Positions 36,845 to 44,213 of a DNA stretch of 64,000 bases are shown here, one piece after another. The DNA lies in assembly GCF_006088715.1 (NCBI RefSeq), contig NZ_CP030771.1, forward strand, positions 7,686,001 through 7,750,000, written 5' to 3'. A program made the translations under genes and the position numbers. Under the pieces are notes generated by a model. It saw only the letters and a list, made by a program, of their open reading frames with translations, had not been told where the DNA came from and did not search any database. Numbering within the stretch: the first letter of the stretch is position 1; the number at the start of each line of letters is the position of its first letter. Source of the stretch: Streptomyces sp. YIM 121038 (GTDB taxonomy: Bacteria > Actinomycetota > Actinomycetes > Streptomycetales > Streptomycetaceae).

Positions 36845-37799
36845 TGAACACCACCCACACCGGCCCCTTCGCGAACGCGAGCGGCTTGCCGTCGCGGGTC
36901 GTGAACGTGGTGCCGTCCTGTGCGGTGTCCCGGCGCCACCGCGCCTCGTACGCGCGCCCGTCCCGCAGCACCCACGCGCTGCCCGAGCCCACCGTGCGGC
37001 TGAACGGCGACGCGCTGCCCGAGCGGTCGTGGAAGCGCGAGTCGCGGATGTCGACGCGCTGCTCGACCACCGTGGCGGCGCCGAGCGCGGCCCCCGACGC
37101 GGTACGGGCGGGCGTGCCGTCCATCGCGATGTGCCAGCGCCCCTCGTACTCGACCCAGGTGAAGGTGAAGCGCGCGGAGGGGAAGCGCAGCGCGAGCCGG
37201 GTCGTGGGCGTGCCGCCCGCCGGGCGCGGCCCGAACCGGAAGCCCGTGCTCTCCAGGCCCTCGGCCGACACCCGGGCGCCCAGCGCGTCCGGGCGGACGT
37301 AGAGGTTGTGCGGCGCGGGCTTGGCGCCGCCCCGGTAGTAGGCCCTGCCGGGCGCCCCGTCCGGGGGCAGGGCGCGCAGCGGGGCCGCGTCGATCAGCGG
37401 GAGCAGCTTCGACTGCGCCCCGGAGAACGCGAGCGCCGGGTCGTCGAACTGGCGAAGGAGCTCCAGGTCCGTCTCCCGGGCGCTGCGCACCGGCCCCACC
37501 ACGGGCGGCAGCCGGCGCGCGTAGACGGCCATCAGGCGGCTCAGCCCGGCCTCCACCCGCTCCACGTACACGACGTCCGCCGCCTCCAGGCCGGTCTGCG
37601 GGCGCGCGGGGCCCACGTTGTCGACCTTCACGGCGAGCACCCGGCCGCCCGCGTCCCGGCCGCTCGGCCGCCCGTCCGTGCCCGCCCTGTCGAGGGTGCA
37701 GGCGGGCGCGAGCGCGGCGAGTGCCAGCGCCGCGACCGCCGCACGCCACCCCCGCGCGCCTCGCGCCGTCGTGTGCCCCACGCGTGTTCGCCGTTCCAT
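36834..37799 (-). CDS. DUF3048 domain-containing (lipo)protein
   Basis: A 321-residue exported protein. An N-terminal signal (RAAVAALALAALAPAC) ends in a cysteine, consistent with a lipoprotein although the lipobox is imperfect. The rest is DUF3048: AVKVDNVGPARPQTGLEAADVVYVE, GPVRSARETDLELLRQF, FSGAQ, then the C-terminal half from about residue 200. Proteins of this family occur at the surface of Gram-positive bacteria (YerB-like) without a settled role. Transcribed alone, convergent with pcaV. Confidence 0.85.
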   Translation of the reverse strand: MERRTRVGHTTARGARGWRAAVAALALAALAPACTLDRAGTDGRPSGRDAGGRVLAVKVDNVGPARPQTGLEAADVVYVERVEAGLSRLMAVYARRLPPVVGPVRSARETDLELLRQFDDPALAFSGAQSKLLPLIDAAPLRALPPDGAPGRAYYRGGAKPAPHNLYVRPDALGARVSAEGLESTGFRFGPRPAGGTPTTRLALRFPSARFTFTWVEYEGRWHIAMDGTPARTASGAALGAATVVEQRVDIRDSRFHDRSGSASPFSRTVGSGSAWVLRDGRAYEARWRRDTAQDGTTFTTRDGKPLAFAKGPVWVVFTKA

Positions 37800-37828
37800 G
37801 CCGGGGACGTACCCGCATCCGGCCGTGG

Positions 37829-39613
37829 TCAGCCGAGGTCGAAGGCGTTTCGCAGACCGAGGCGGTAGCGGGTGCGGTCGGCGCGCTTGAGCCCTTCGAG
37901 CTCCGGCGGGCGGTAGCGGGACGTCACCGTGCACCGCCGCGCGCTCGAACCCACCCGGTCCAGAAGGGCGTTGACGGCCTGGCGCGCGGCCGCGTTGGCG
38001 CCCTCCATGGTGGCCAGGTCGATGTCCACGGCCACGTAGTCGCCCGCCAGGAAGAAGTTGGGGATCTTCGTCGCGGCCGACGGGCGGTTGTGCAGCGTGC
38101 CCACCGGGTGGATCAGGAGCTCGTCGTCGTTGCGCGGGTTCGGGCCGCCGGTGCCGTCGACGCCCGGGTCCAGGTGCCAGGAGTGCAGCTTGCCGTCGCT
38201 CAGGACCTGCTTGCCGGTGTCGTTGAGATGGGCCTTCAACTGGGCCCACACCTCGCGCGCGATCTCCTCGCGCGTGCAGTTCTTCGCCGTCTTTCCGTAC
38301 AGGATCCCCGGCTTGTCCCATTCGGAGACGTCCACCGACAGACAGTCCACCGCGACGCCGTCGCCGTACTCGGCGGGGAAGTCGCGGCCCTTCCAGTGGG
38401 CGGCCTGGGCGATGCCCGTGAGCGACCAGGGCGAGTCGACGCAGTTGAAGTGCCCGTCGACGACTTTCGGCCGCTCGGTCAGATAGAACTGGATGCCCGT
38501 CATCCAGTCCGTGCGCAGCTTGTCGCAGCGCGCCAGCTGCGGATCCGCCGCGCGCAGCGCGGCGCCCCACGTCCTGCGGGCGTGCTCCACCGGCATGGCC
38601 TGCACGTAGTGGTCGGCGGTGACGTCCTGGCGGGCGCCCCGGGCGTCCTCGACCACCGCCTTGGTCACCCGGCCGTCGCCGTACGCGACCTCGCGCACGG
38701 TCCAGCCGACGCGGAACTCCACGCCGAGGGACTTCAGATGCGCCACCCACGGGTCGATCCACGCCTCGTTGGTCGGCGCGTTCAGGATGCGGTCGGGCGG
38801 GCCGTCCGCGCCCCGGCCCAGGGCGTTGAACACGAAGGCCTCGCCGAGCGTCCCGACGGTACGGGTGCTCGCGACCTCCGCCTTCGTCGCGACGATGTTG
38901 CGCGTCACGCCGATCGCGAGGATGCGCTGGTAGTCGTACGACATGTCCTTGGCGCGCACGAAGTCCCACCAGGGCTTGGCCTCCCACTGGTCGTCGCGGC
39001 GCTCGTCGCAGCTGGTGAGGAAGACCAGGGCGCGGTTCACGAAGTACGCGATCTCGTGCGCGGGGATGTGGAAGGCGGTGTCGAGGAACGCGGTGAGGGC
39101 GCGCGCGATGTCGTCGGGCGTCAGGTCGGCGGGGTCGCCGTCGCGTCCGGGGATGGGCAGGCGGATGTCCTCGCGGCCGCCCGCGCGGGTGAAGCTCATC
39201 TCCGGCGGCGCGATCAGGTTGTCCCAGACGCCGTTGCGGTTCCCGGGGAAGGGGATGCGGCGCAGCGTGTCCGGCAGGTTGTGGTAGATGCCCGGGATGA
39301 AGCGGAAGCCGTGCTCGCCCGGGAGCGGCTTTCGGGTGCCCTTCGCGCTGTCCGGCACGTCGAAGCTGCGGGCCTTGCCGCCCAGGGCGCGGCGCTCGTG
39401 GACGGTGACGGCGAAGCCGCGCTCGGCGAGTTCGTGGGCGGCGGTCAGCCCGGCGACGCCGCCGCCGAGCACGGCCACGGACGGTCTGGCGCGCCGGGCC
39501 GCGCTCGCGGAGCCGGGCGGCCCGGCGAGGCCGAGGGCGGCCGCGCCGCCCGCTGTCGCCGCGCCCTTGACGAAGGTCCGGCGTGTGCTTCCTGATGCGT
39601 GCGGGCGCCCCAT
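37829..39613 (-). CDS. Tat-exported FAD-dependent oxidoreductase (phytoene desaturase-like)
   Basis: A 594-residue amine oxidase/phytoene desaturase-superfamily flavoprotein. It starts with a Tat signal (STRRTFVKGAATAGG). The FAD loop VLGGGVAGLTAAHELAERG is followed by HERRALGGKARSF, and the C-terminal FAD segment is NFFLAGDYVAVDIDLATMEGANAAARQA. Similar proteins act on isoprenoids, for example hydroxysqualene or carotenes, but an exported one suggests another substrate. No isoprenoid genes are next to it; it is 29 bp after the DUF3048 gene start region on the same strand, possibly transcribed ahead of it. Substrate unknown. Confidence 0.78.
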   Translation of the reverse strand: MGRPHASGSTRRTFVKGAATAGGAAALGLAGPPGSASAARRARPSVAVLGGGVAGLTAAHELAERGFAVTVHERRALGGKARSFDVPDSAKGTRKPLPGEHGFRFIPGIYHNLPDTLRRIPFPGNRNGVWDNLIAPPEMSFTRAGGREDIRLPIPGRDGDPADLTPDDIARALTAFLDTAFHIPAHEIAYFVNRALVFLTSCDERRDDQWEAKPWWDFVRAKDMSYDYQRILAIGVTRNIVATKAEVASTRTVGTLGEAFVFNALGRGADGPPDRILNAPTNEAWIDPWVAHLKSLGVEFRVGWTVREVAYGDGRVTKAVVEDARGARQDVTADHYVQAMPVEHARRTWGAALRAADPQLARCDKLRTDWMTGIQFYLTERPKVVDGHFNCVDSPWSLTGIAQAAHWKGRDFPAEYGDGVAVDCLSVDVSEWDKPGILYGKTAKNCTREEIAREVWAQLKAHLNDTGKQVLSDGKLHSWHLDPGVDGTGGPNPRNDDELLIHPVGTLHNRPSAATKIPNFFLAGDYVAVDIDLATMEGANAAARQAVNALLDRVGSSARRCTVTSRYRPPELEGLKRADRTRYRLGLRNAFDLG

Positions 39614-39678
39614 CGAGCCCTCCCCTTACCGTTGGTAACGCCTGTGTCAGGCGCGGAGCCTACGGCCGTGCTCTGCGG

Positions 39679-39779
39679 GGTGGAAGCGGGCGGGTGGGCT
39701 TGGCCGGAATTCGTCTGCGGGCGGGTGGGGCGCCGCCGCTGCCGCGGCGGGTTCCTCCCACCCGCCCACCCGTTCCACC
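39679..39779. terminator. Long imperfect inverted repeat after ligase gene
   Basis: GGTGGAAGCGGGCGGGTGGG (39679-39698) is nearly complementary to 39757-39779, with a small bulge. It lies between the ligase stop and the start of the FAD oxidoreductase, both on the minus strand. Likely a terminator of the ligase transcript. Confidence 0.5.
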
Positions 39780-39791
39780 TCGCCCGTCCGT

Positions 39792-40865
39792 TCAGGCGGG
39801 CGCCGAGCCAAGGACCTCCGCCAGGTCGTACCCGGCCGGTTCCTCCAGTTGGGCGTACGTGCACGACTCCGGGTCCCGGTCGGGGCGCCAGGTGCGGAAC
39901 TGGGCCGTGTGACGGAAGCGGGCCCCGTTCTCCATGTGGTCGTAGGCCACCTCGCACACCCGCTCGGGCCGCAGCGGCACCCAGGTCAGGTCCTTCTTGC
40001 CCGACCACCGGTTCACCGCCCCGGGAAGGCGCGCGCTCTCGTGGGCCGCCTCGTCCGCCCAGGCCGCCCACGGATGCCCCGCGACGGAGTCCATCCGCAG
40101 CGGCTCCAGCTCCTCCATGAGCTGCTCGCGCCGCTTCATGGAGAAGGCGGCGCACACCCCGACGTGCTGCAGCGCGCCCGCGGCGTCGTACAGGCCGAGC
40201 AGGAGCGAGCCCACGACGGGCCCGCTCTTGTGCGGGCGCAGGCCCGCGACCACGCAGTCCGCCGTCCGCTCGTGCTTGATCTTGTACATGAGGCGTTCGT
40301 TCTGGCGGTACCTGAGGTCGAGGGGCTTGGCGATCACCCCGTCGAGCCCCGCCCCCTCGTACCGCTCGAACCACTCCCGCGCCACCTGTTCGTCGAGGGT
40401 CGCGGGCGCCAGGTGCACCGGCGCGGTGGCGTCTTCGAGCGCCTTGGCGAGCAGCCGGCGCCGGTCGCGCAGCGGGAGGTCCCCCAGGGGCTCGTCGAAC
40501 AGGGCGAGCACGTCGAAGGCGACGTACGACGCCGGGGTCCGTTCCGCGAGCAGCCGCACCCGCGAGTCCGCCGGGTGGATCCGCTCGGTGAGGGCGTCGA
40601 AGTCCAGGCGCCCGCCGCGCGCGAGCACGATCTCGCCGTCCAGGACGCAGCGCTGCGGCAGCCGTTCCCGCAGGGCCTCGACGAGCTCGGGGAAGTAGCG
40701 GGTCAGGGACTTCGTGCCCCGGCTGCCGATCTCCACCTCGGGGCCGTCCCGGAAGACGATCGCGCGGAAGCCGTCCCACTTGGCCTCGTACTGCATGCCC
40801 GGCGGGATCTTCGCGACGGACTTGGCGAGCATGGGCTTCACGGGGGGCATCACCGGCAGGTCCAT
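39792..40865 (-). CDS. ATP-dependent DNA ligase (LigC/LigD-ligase type)
   Basis: A 357-residue ATP-dependent DNA ligase. The adenylated lysine is Lys29 in EAKWDGFRA, followed by motif III (VLDGEIVL), motif IV (LDGVIAK) and motif V (MYKIKHER), then the OB-fold with KKDLTWVPLRPERVCEVAYDHM. It lacks attached polymerase or nuclease domains. It is divergent from a LigD-type polymerase gene 75 bp away, an arrangement also known in S. coelicolor (SCO6707/SCO6709 region, from memory). It probably seals breaks in Ku-dependent or backup end joining. Confidence 0.92.
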   Translation of the reverse strand: MDLPVMPPVKPMLAKSVAKIPPGMQYEAKWDGFRAIVFRDGPEVEIGSRGTKSLTRYFPELVEALRERLPQRCVLDGEIVLARGGRLDFDALTERIHPADSRVRLLAERTPASYVAFDVLALFDEPLGDLPLRDRRRLLAKALEDATAPVHLAPATLDEQVAREWFERYEGAGLDGVIAKPLDLRYRQNERLMYKIKHERTADCVVAGLRPHKSGPVVGSLLLGLYDAAGALQHVGVCAAFSMKRREQLMEELEPLRMDSVAGHPWAAWADEAAHESARLPGAVNRWSGKKDLTWVPLRPERVCEVAYDHMENGARFRHTAQFRTWRPDRDPESCTYAQLEEPAGYDLAEVLGSAPA

Positions 40866-40940
40866 GATCCCGATTCTGCTCCGGGACGGGGCGGATCGCC
40901 CGATATGCGGGGTCGTGCGCGGGCGTCTAGCGTGGCTCGC

Positions 40941-41963
40941 ATGGGTGGCGCGGGCGCGGCGGTGGAGCTGACGGCGGGAGAGCGGACGGTACGGCTCTCC
41001 AGCCCGGACCGGGTGCTGTTCCCCGAGCACGGCTTCACCAAGCGGGACCTCGCCACGTACTTCATCGCGGTCGGCGACGGGATCCTGCGGGCCCTGCGCG
41101 ACCGGCCCACCACCCTGGAGCGCTACCCGGAAGGCGTCGGCGGCGAGTCCTTCTACCAGAAGCGCGCGCCGAAGAACCTGCCCGACTGGATCCCGACCGC
41201 CACCATCACCTTCCCCAGCGGCCGCACCGCCGACGAGATCTGCCCGACCGAGGTCGCCGCCGTCGTCTGGGCCGCCCAGTACGGCACGCTCACCTTCCAC
41301 CCCTGGCCGGTGCGGAGCGCCGCGCCCGACCACCCCGACGAGCTGCGCCTGGACCTCGACCCGCAGCCCGGCACCGACTACGCCGACGCCGTCCGCGCGG
41401 CCCACCAACTGCGCGCGGTGCTCGACGGGTTCGGCCTGCGCGGCTGGCCCAAGACCTCCGGCGGGCGCGGCCTGCACGTCTTCGTGCCCATCGAGCCGCG
41501 CTGGACCTTCGTCCAGGTGCGGCGGGCCGCCATCGCCTGCGGGCGCGAGCTGGAGCGGCGCATGCCGGACGCCGTGACGACCGCCTGGTGGAAGGAGGAG
41601 CGCGGCGAGCGGATCTTCGTGGACTTCAATCAGACCGCCCGCGACCGCACCATCGCCTCCGCCTACTCGGTGCGCGCCCGCCCGCACGCGCCCGTCTCCG
41701 CGCCCCTGCGCTGGGAGGAGCTGGACGACGCGGTGCCCCGCGACTTCGACCTCGCCACCATGCCCGGCCGCTTCGCGGAGGTCGGTGACGTGCACCGGGA
41801 CATGGACGAGCACGCCTTCTCGCTCGAGGGCCTGCTCGAACAGGCGGACCGCGACGAGCGCGACCACGGCCTCGGCGACCTGCCGTATCCGCCCGAGTAC
41901 CCGAAGATGCCGGGCGAGCCGAAGCGGGTCCAGCCGAGCCGCGCGAAGCACGACGACGGCTGA
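40941..41963 (+). CDS. LigD-type primase-polymerase domain protein
   Basis: A 340-residue stand-alone archaeo-eukaryotic primase-like polymerase, as found at the N-terminus of LigD. It shows RVLFPEHGFTKRDLATYF, the catalytic aspartates in LRLDLDPQPG, SGGRGLHVFVPI and the later acidic IFVDFNQTARDRTIASAYSVRARP. Its start is the ATG at 40941. It can add ribonucleotides or fill gaps during end joining. With the divergent ligase it provides split LigD functions; the nuclease domain and Ku are not in the window. Confidence 0.92.
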   Translation: MGGAGAAVELTAGERTVRLSSPDRVLFPEHGFTKRDLATYFIAVGDGILRALRDRPTTLERYPEGVGGESFYQKRAPKNLPDWIPTATITFPSGRTADEICPTEVAAVVWAAQYGTLTFHPWPVRSAAPDHPDELRLDLDPQPGTDYADAVRAAHQLRAVLDGFGLRGWPKTSGGRGLHVFVPIEPRWTFVQVRRAAIACGRELERRMPDAVTTAWWKEERGERIFVDFNQTARDRTIASAYSVRARPHAPVSAPLRWEELDDAVPRDFDLATMPGRFAEVGDVHRDMDEHAFSLEGLLEQADRDERDHGLGDLPYPPEYPKMPGEPKRVQPSRAKHDDG

Positions 41964-41984
41964 ACCCGCCCCGGGGGAAGGCGC

Positions 41985-44213
41985 CTACAGCTCCTTGATC
42001 CGGATGTCCCGGTACGACACCACGTCGGTGACCCCGTGGACCTGGAGGCCCACGTAGCCGGACGCGAAGCGCCGCCCGTCCGTGCCCGGGTCGTCGCCGC
42101 GCGGCGGCTCGAAGACCTGGCCGCCGGTGTTGTCGAACTCGTTGATCAGGACGCCGTTGCGGTAGACCGCGTAGTGCTGGTCGACCACGCGGATCTCGTA
42201 GTCGTTCCAGGTGCCCTTGGGCGTCACGCCCGCGCCCGCGAGGCCGACCCGGTCGAAGCCGTACACCGACCCGGTCTTGTACATGTCGCCGTCGGGCCGG
42301 TCGAGGACCTGGACCTCATGGCCGTACTTGATGGCCACCCACTCCGGACGCGACTCCTCCGGGTGGTCGTACACCTGGGGGAAGCGCACGAAGACGCCGG
42401 AGTTGGCGTTGCCGGAGCCGGGCGCGTCGTCCCGCCACTGGAGCTTCAGCGAGAAGTCGCCGTACTTGCGCTCGGGGAACCACAGCATGCCGAGCCCGTT
42501 CCTCGTGGTGCCCGAGGTCATCGAGCCGTCGGCGTTCAGGCCGAACGAACCGCCGCCCACCTGGCTCCACCGGGCGAAGGACTTCTGCGTGCCGTCGAAG
42601 AGGGTGCGGTAGCCCTCGGTCTGGCCGGGCTCGCCGATGCCGGAGTCCCGCGCCGCTTTGTTGATCTTGTTGTACTCGCGCGGATCGATCTCGCCCGCCC
42701 GCTTCAGGCGGTCCGTGACCGTCTTGACGTGCTTGAGGAACAGCGCGTGCGACGACCAGTCCTTCTCGTCCTCGATCAGCTCGCCGATGCGGCAGCGGTT
42801 GTTGGTGACCCGGTTCGGGATGCCCGTGTCGACCGTGCCCACGAACACCGTCAACCGCTCGTCGTACTCGGGACAGTTGGGCCCGGGGACCCCGCCGCCC
42901 TCGTCGACGGTGAAGGACACCGACTTCGCGGGCGCGGTGTTGCCCGCCTTGTCGCTCGCCCGGTACGCCACCGTGTGCCGCCCGACGCGGTCGGCCACCA
43001 CCGGCCCCGTGTAGGTCACGTAGGGGCCGCCGTCGAGGGAGTACTCGACCTTGTCGACGCCCGAGCCCGCGTCCGTCGCGGTCACCGTGACCTTCGCCCG
43101 GCCGATGTAGGCGCCGTCGGAGTTCTTGTCGCCCTCGACCTTCGCCGAGGTCTCGGGCGGGGTCCTGTCCTCCTGCGGCGGCGCGACCACCGTGAACTCG
43201 ACGGCCTTCTCCGCCGCCACGTTCCCCGCCTTGTCGGCCGCGCGGTAGCGCACCTTGTGGGTGCCCACCGCGTGCACCATCACCGGTGCGGTGTAGGCCG
43301 TCCAGGCGCCGTCACCGAGCGCGTACTCGACCTTGTTCAGGCCCGAGCCCGCGTCGGACGCCGTCACCGTGACCGTCGCCATGCCCAGGTACTGGCCCTG
43401 GCCGTTCCGCTCGCCGCTGACCGTCGCCGAGGTCTCGGGCGGCGTCCTGTCGTCGGTCGGCGGCGCCACGACCCGGAAGTCGACCGCCTTCTCGGCCGCC
43501 ACGTTGCCCGCGCGGTCGCTCGCGCGATAGCGGATCGTGTGGGTGCCGACCGTGTTCACCACGACCGGCGCGGTGTACGGCTGCCAGGAGCCGCCGGCCC
43601 CGACGGCGTACTCGACCTTGTCGACGCCCGAACCCTCGTCCGTCGCGGACACCGTCACGGTCGCCGAACCGACGTACGCGCCCTCGGAGTCGGTGACCCC
43701 GTCGACCTTCGCCCTCGTCTCGGGCGCCGTCGTGTCCGCGCCCCCGCCGTCGGTCACGACGAGGACGCCCTGCATCGCCCCGTGCCCCGGGATCGTGCAG
43801 TAGTAGCGGTAGCGGCCGGGCTTGAGCGTCACCTCGGCGGTCCACTTGCCGCCCTTCTCGTCGTTCGGATTGGCGAGGAGGTTCAACGGGACGTCGTTGT
43901 TGTACTCCGGGTCCGAGACGTCGAACGTCAGCGTGTGCGGCATGCCGGTGGTGTTGCCGGTCGCCACGCTGTTCTCGAAGACGATCGTGGCCTTGCCCGC
44001 GACCGCCGTCGTCGGCGCCGACGTGTACTTGCTGATGTCGTTGTCCGCGGTCCAGGTCAGGGTCTGCTGCTGCGCGCGCGGCCCGTCCGGGCGCGCCGCC
44101 GCCACCGAGGTCAGGCCGAGCACCAGGGCGAACGCGGCGAGCACCGCCGCCCAGGCGCTCACGGGCCGAGCCCGCCCGCGCGCGGGCCTCCTCGTCCCGC
44201 CGTGCGCTCTCAT
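41985..44213 (-). CDS. Secreted cupredoxin - triple beta-repeat - DUF1080 protein
   Basis: A 742-residue exported protein. After a signal peptide (to about residue 40) comes a plastocyanin-like cupredoxin at 50-155 with His93, Cys139, His144 and Met147 as type 1 copper ligands. Three ~93-residue beta-sandwich repeats follow (161-436; TPPETSA ... YRASDKAGN units), then a Cys-containing linker, and a DUF1080 domain (about 533-742), the fold of 3-keto-disaccharide hydrolases and family 16-like lectins. Its ATG overlaps the upstream dehydrogenase stop. It likely works with that enzyme outside the cell, accepting electrons through copper or processing the oxidised sugar. Confidence 0.85.
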   Translation of the reverse strand: MRAHGGTRRPARGRARPVSAWAAVLAAFALVLGLTSVAAARPDGPRAQQQTLTWTADNDISKYTSAPTTAVAGKATIVFENSVATGNTTGMPHTLTFDVSDPEYNNDVPLNLLANPNDEKGGKWTAEVTLKPGRYRYYCTIPGHGAMQGVLVVTDGGGADTTAPETRAKVDGVTDSEGAYVGSATVTVSATDEGSGVDKVEYAVGAGGSWQPYTAPVVVNTVGTHTIRYRASDRAGNVAAEKAVDFRVVAPPTDDRTPPETSATVSGERNGQGQYLGMATVTVTASDAGSGLNKVEYALGDGAWTAYTAPVMVHAVGTHKVRYRAADKAGNVAAEKAVEFTVVAPPQEDRTPPETSAKVEGDKNSDGAYIGRAKVTVTATDAGSGVDKVEYSLDGGPYVTYTGPVVADRVGRHTVAYRASDKAGNTAPAKSVSFTVDEGGGVPGPNCPEYDERLTVFVGTVDTGIPNRVTNNRCRIGELIEDEKDWSSHALFLKHVKTVTDRLKRAGEIDPREYNKINKAARDSGIGEPGQTEGYRTLFDGTQKSFARWSQVGGGSFGLNADGSMTSGTTRNGLGMLWFPERKYGDFSLKLQWRDDAPGSGNANSGVFVRFPQVYDHPEESRPEWVAIKYGHEVQVLDRPDGDMYKTGSVYGFDRVGLAGAGVTPKGTWNDYEIRVVDQHYAVYRNGVLINEFDNTGGQVFEPPRGDDPGTDGRRFASGYVGLQVHGVTDVVSYRDIRIKEL
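42906..43733 (-). repeat. Three tandem ~280-bp repeats encoding beta-sandwich domains
   Basis: The region codes three homologous units (residues about 161-251, 254-345 and 347-436), each with DRTPPETSA, VTVTATDAGSGVDKVEY and YRASDKAGNVAAEKAV-like segments. The second and third are the most similar, suggesting duplication from one unit. They resemble OmpL47-type repeats that extend bacterial surface or secreted proteins. Confidence 0.85.

Noticed and set aside
37829..39613. Carotenoid biosynthesis gene
   Set aside because: Although in the phytoene desaturase superfamily, it has a Tat export signal and no crtB, crtE or crtY neighbours.
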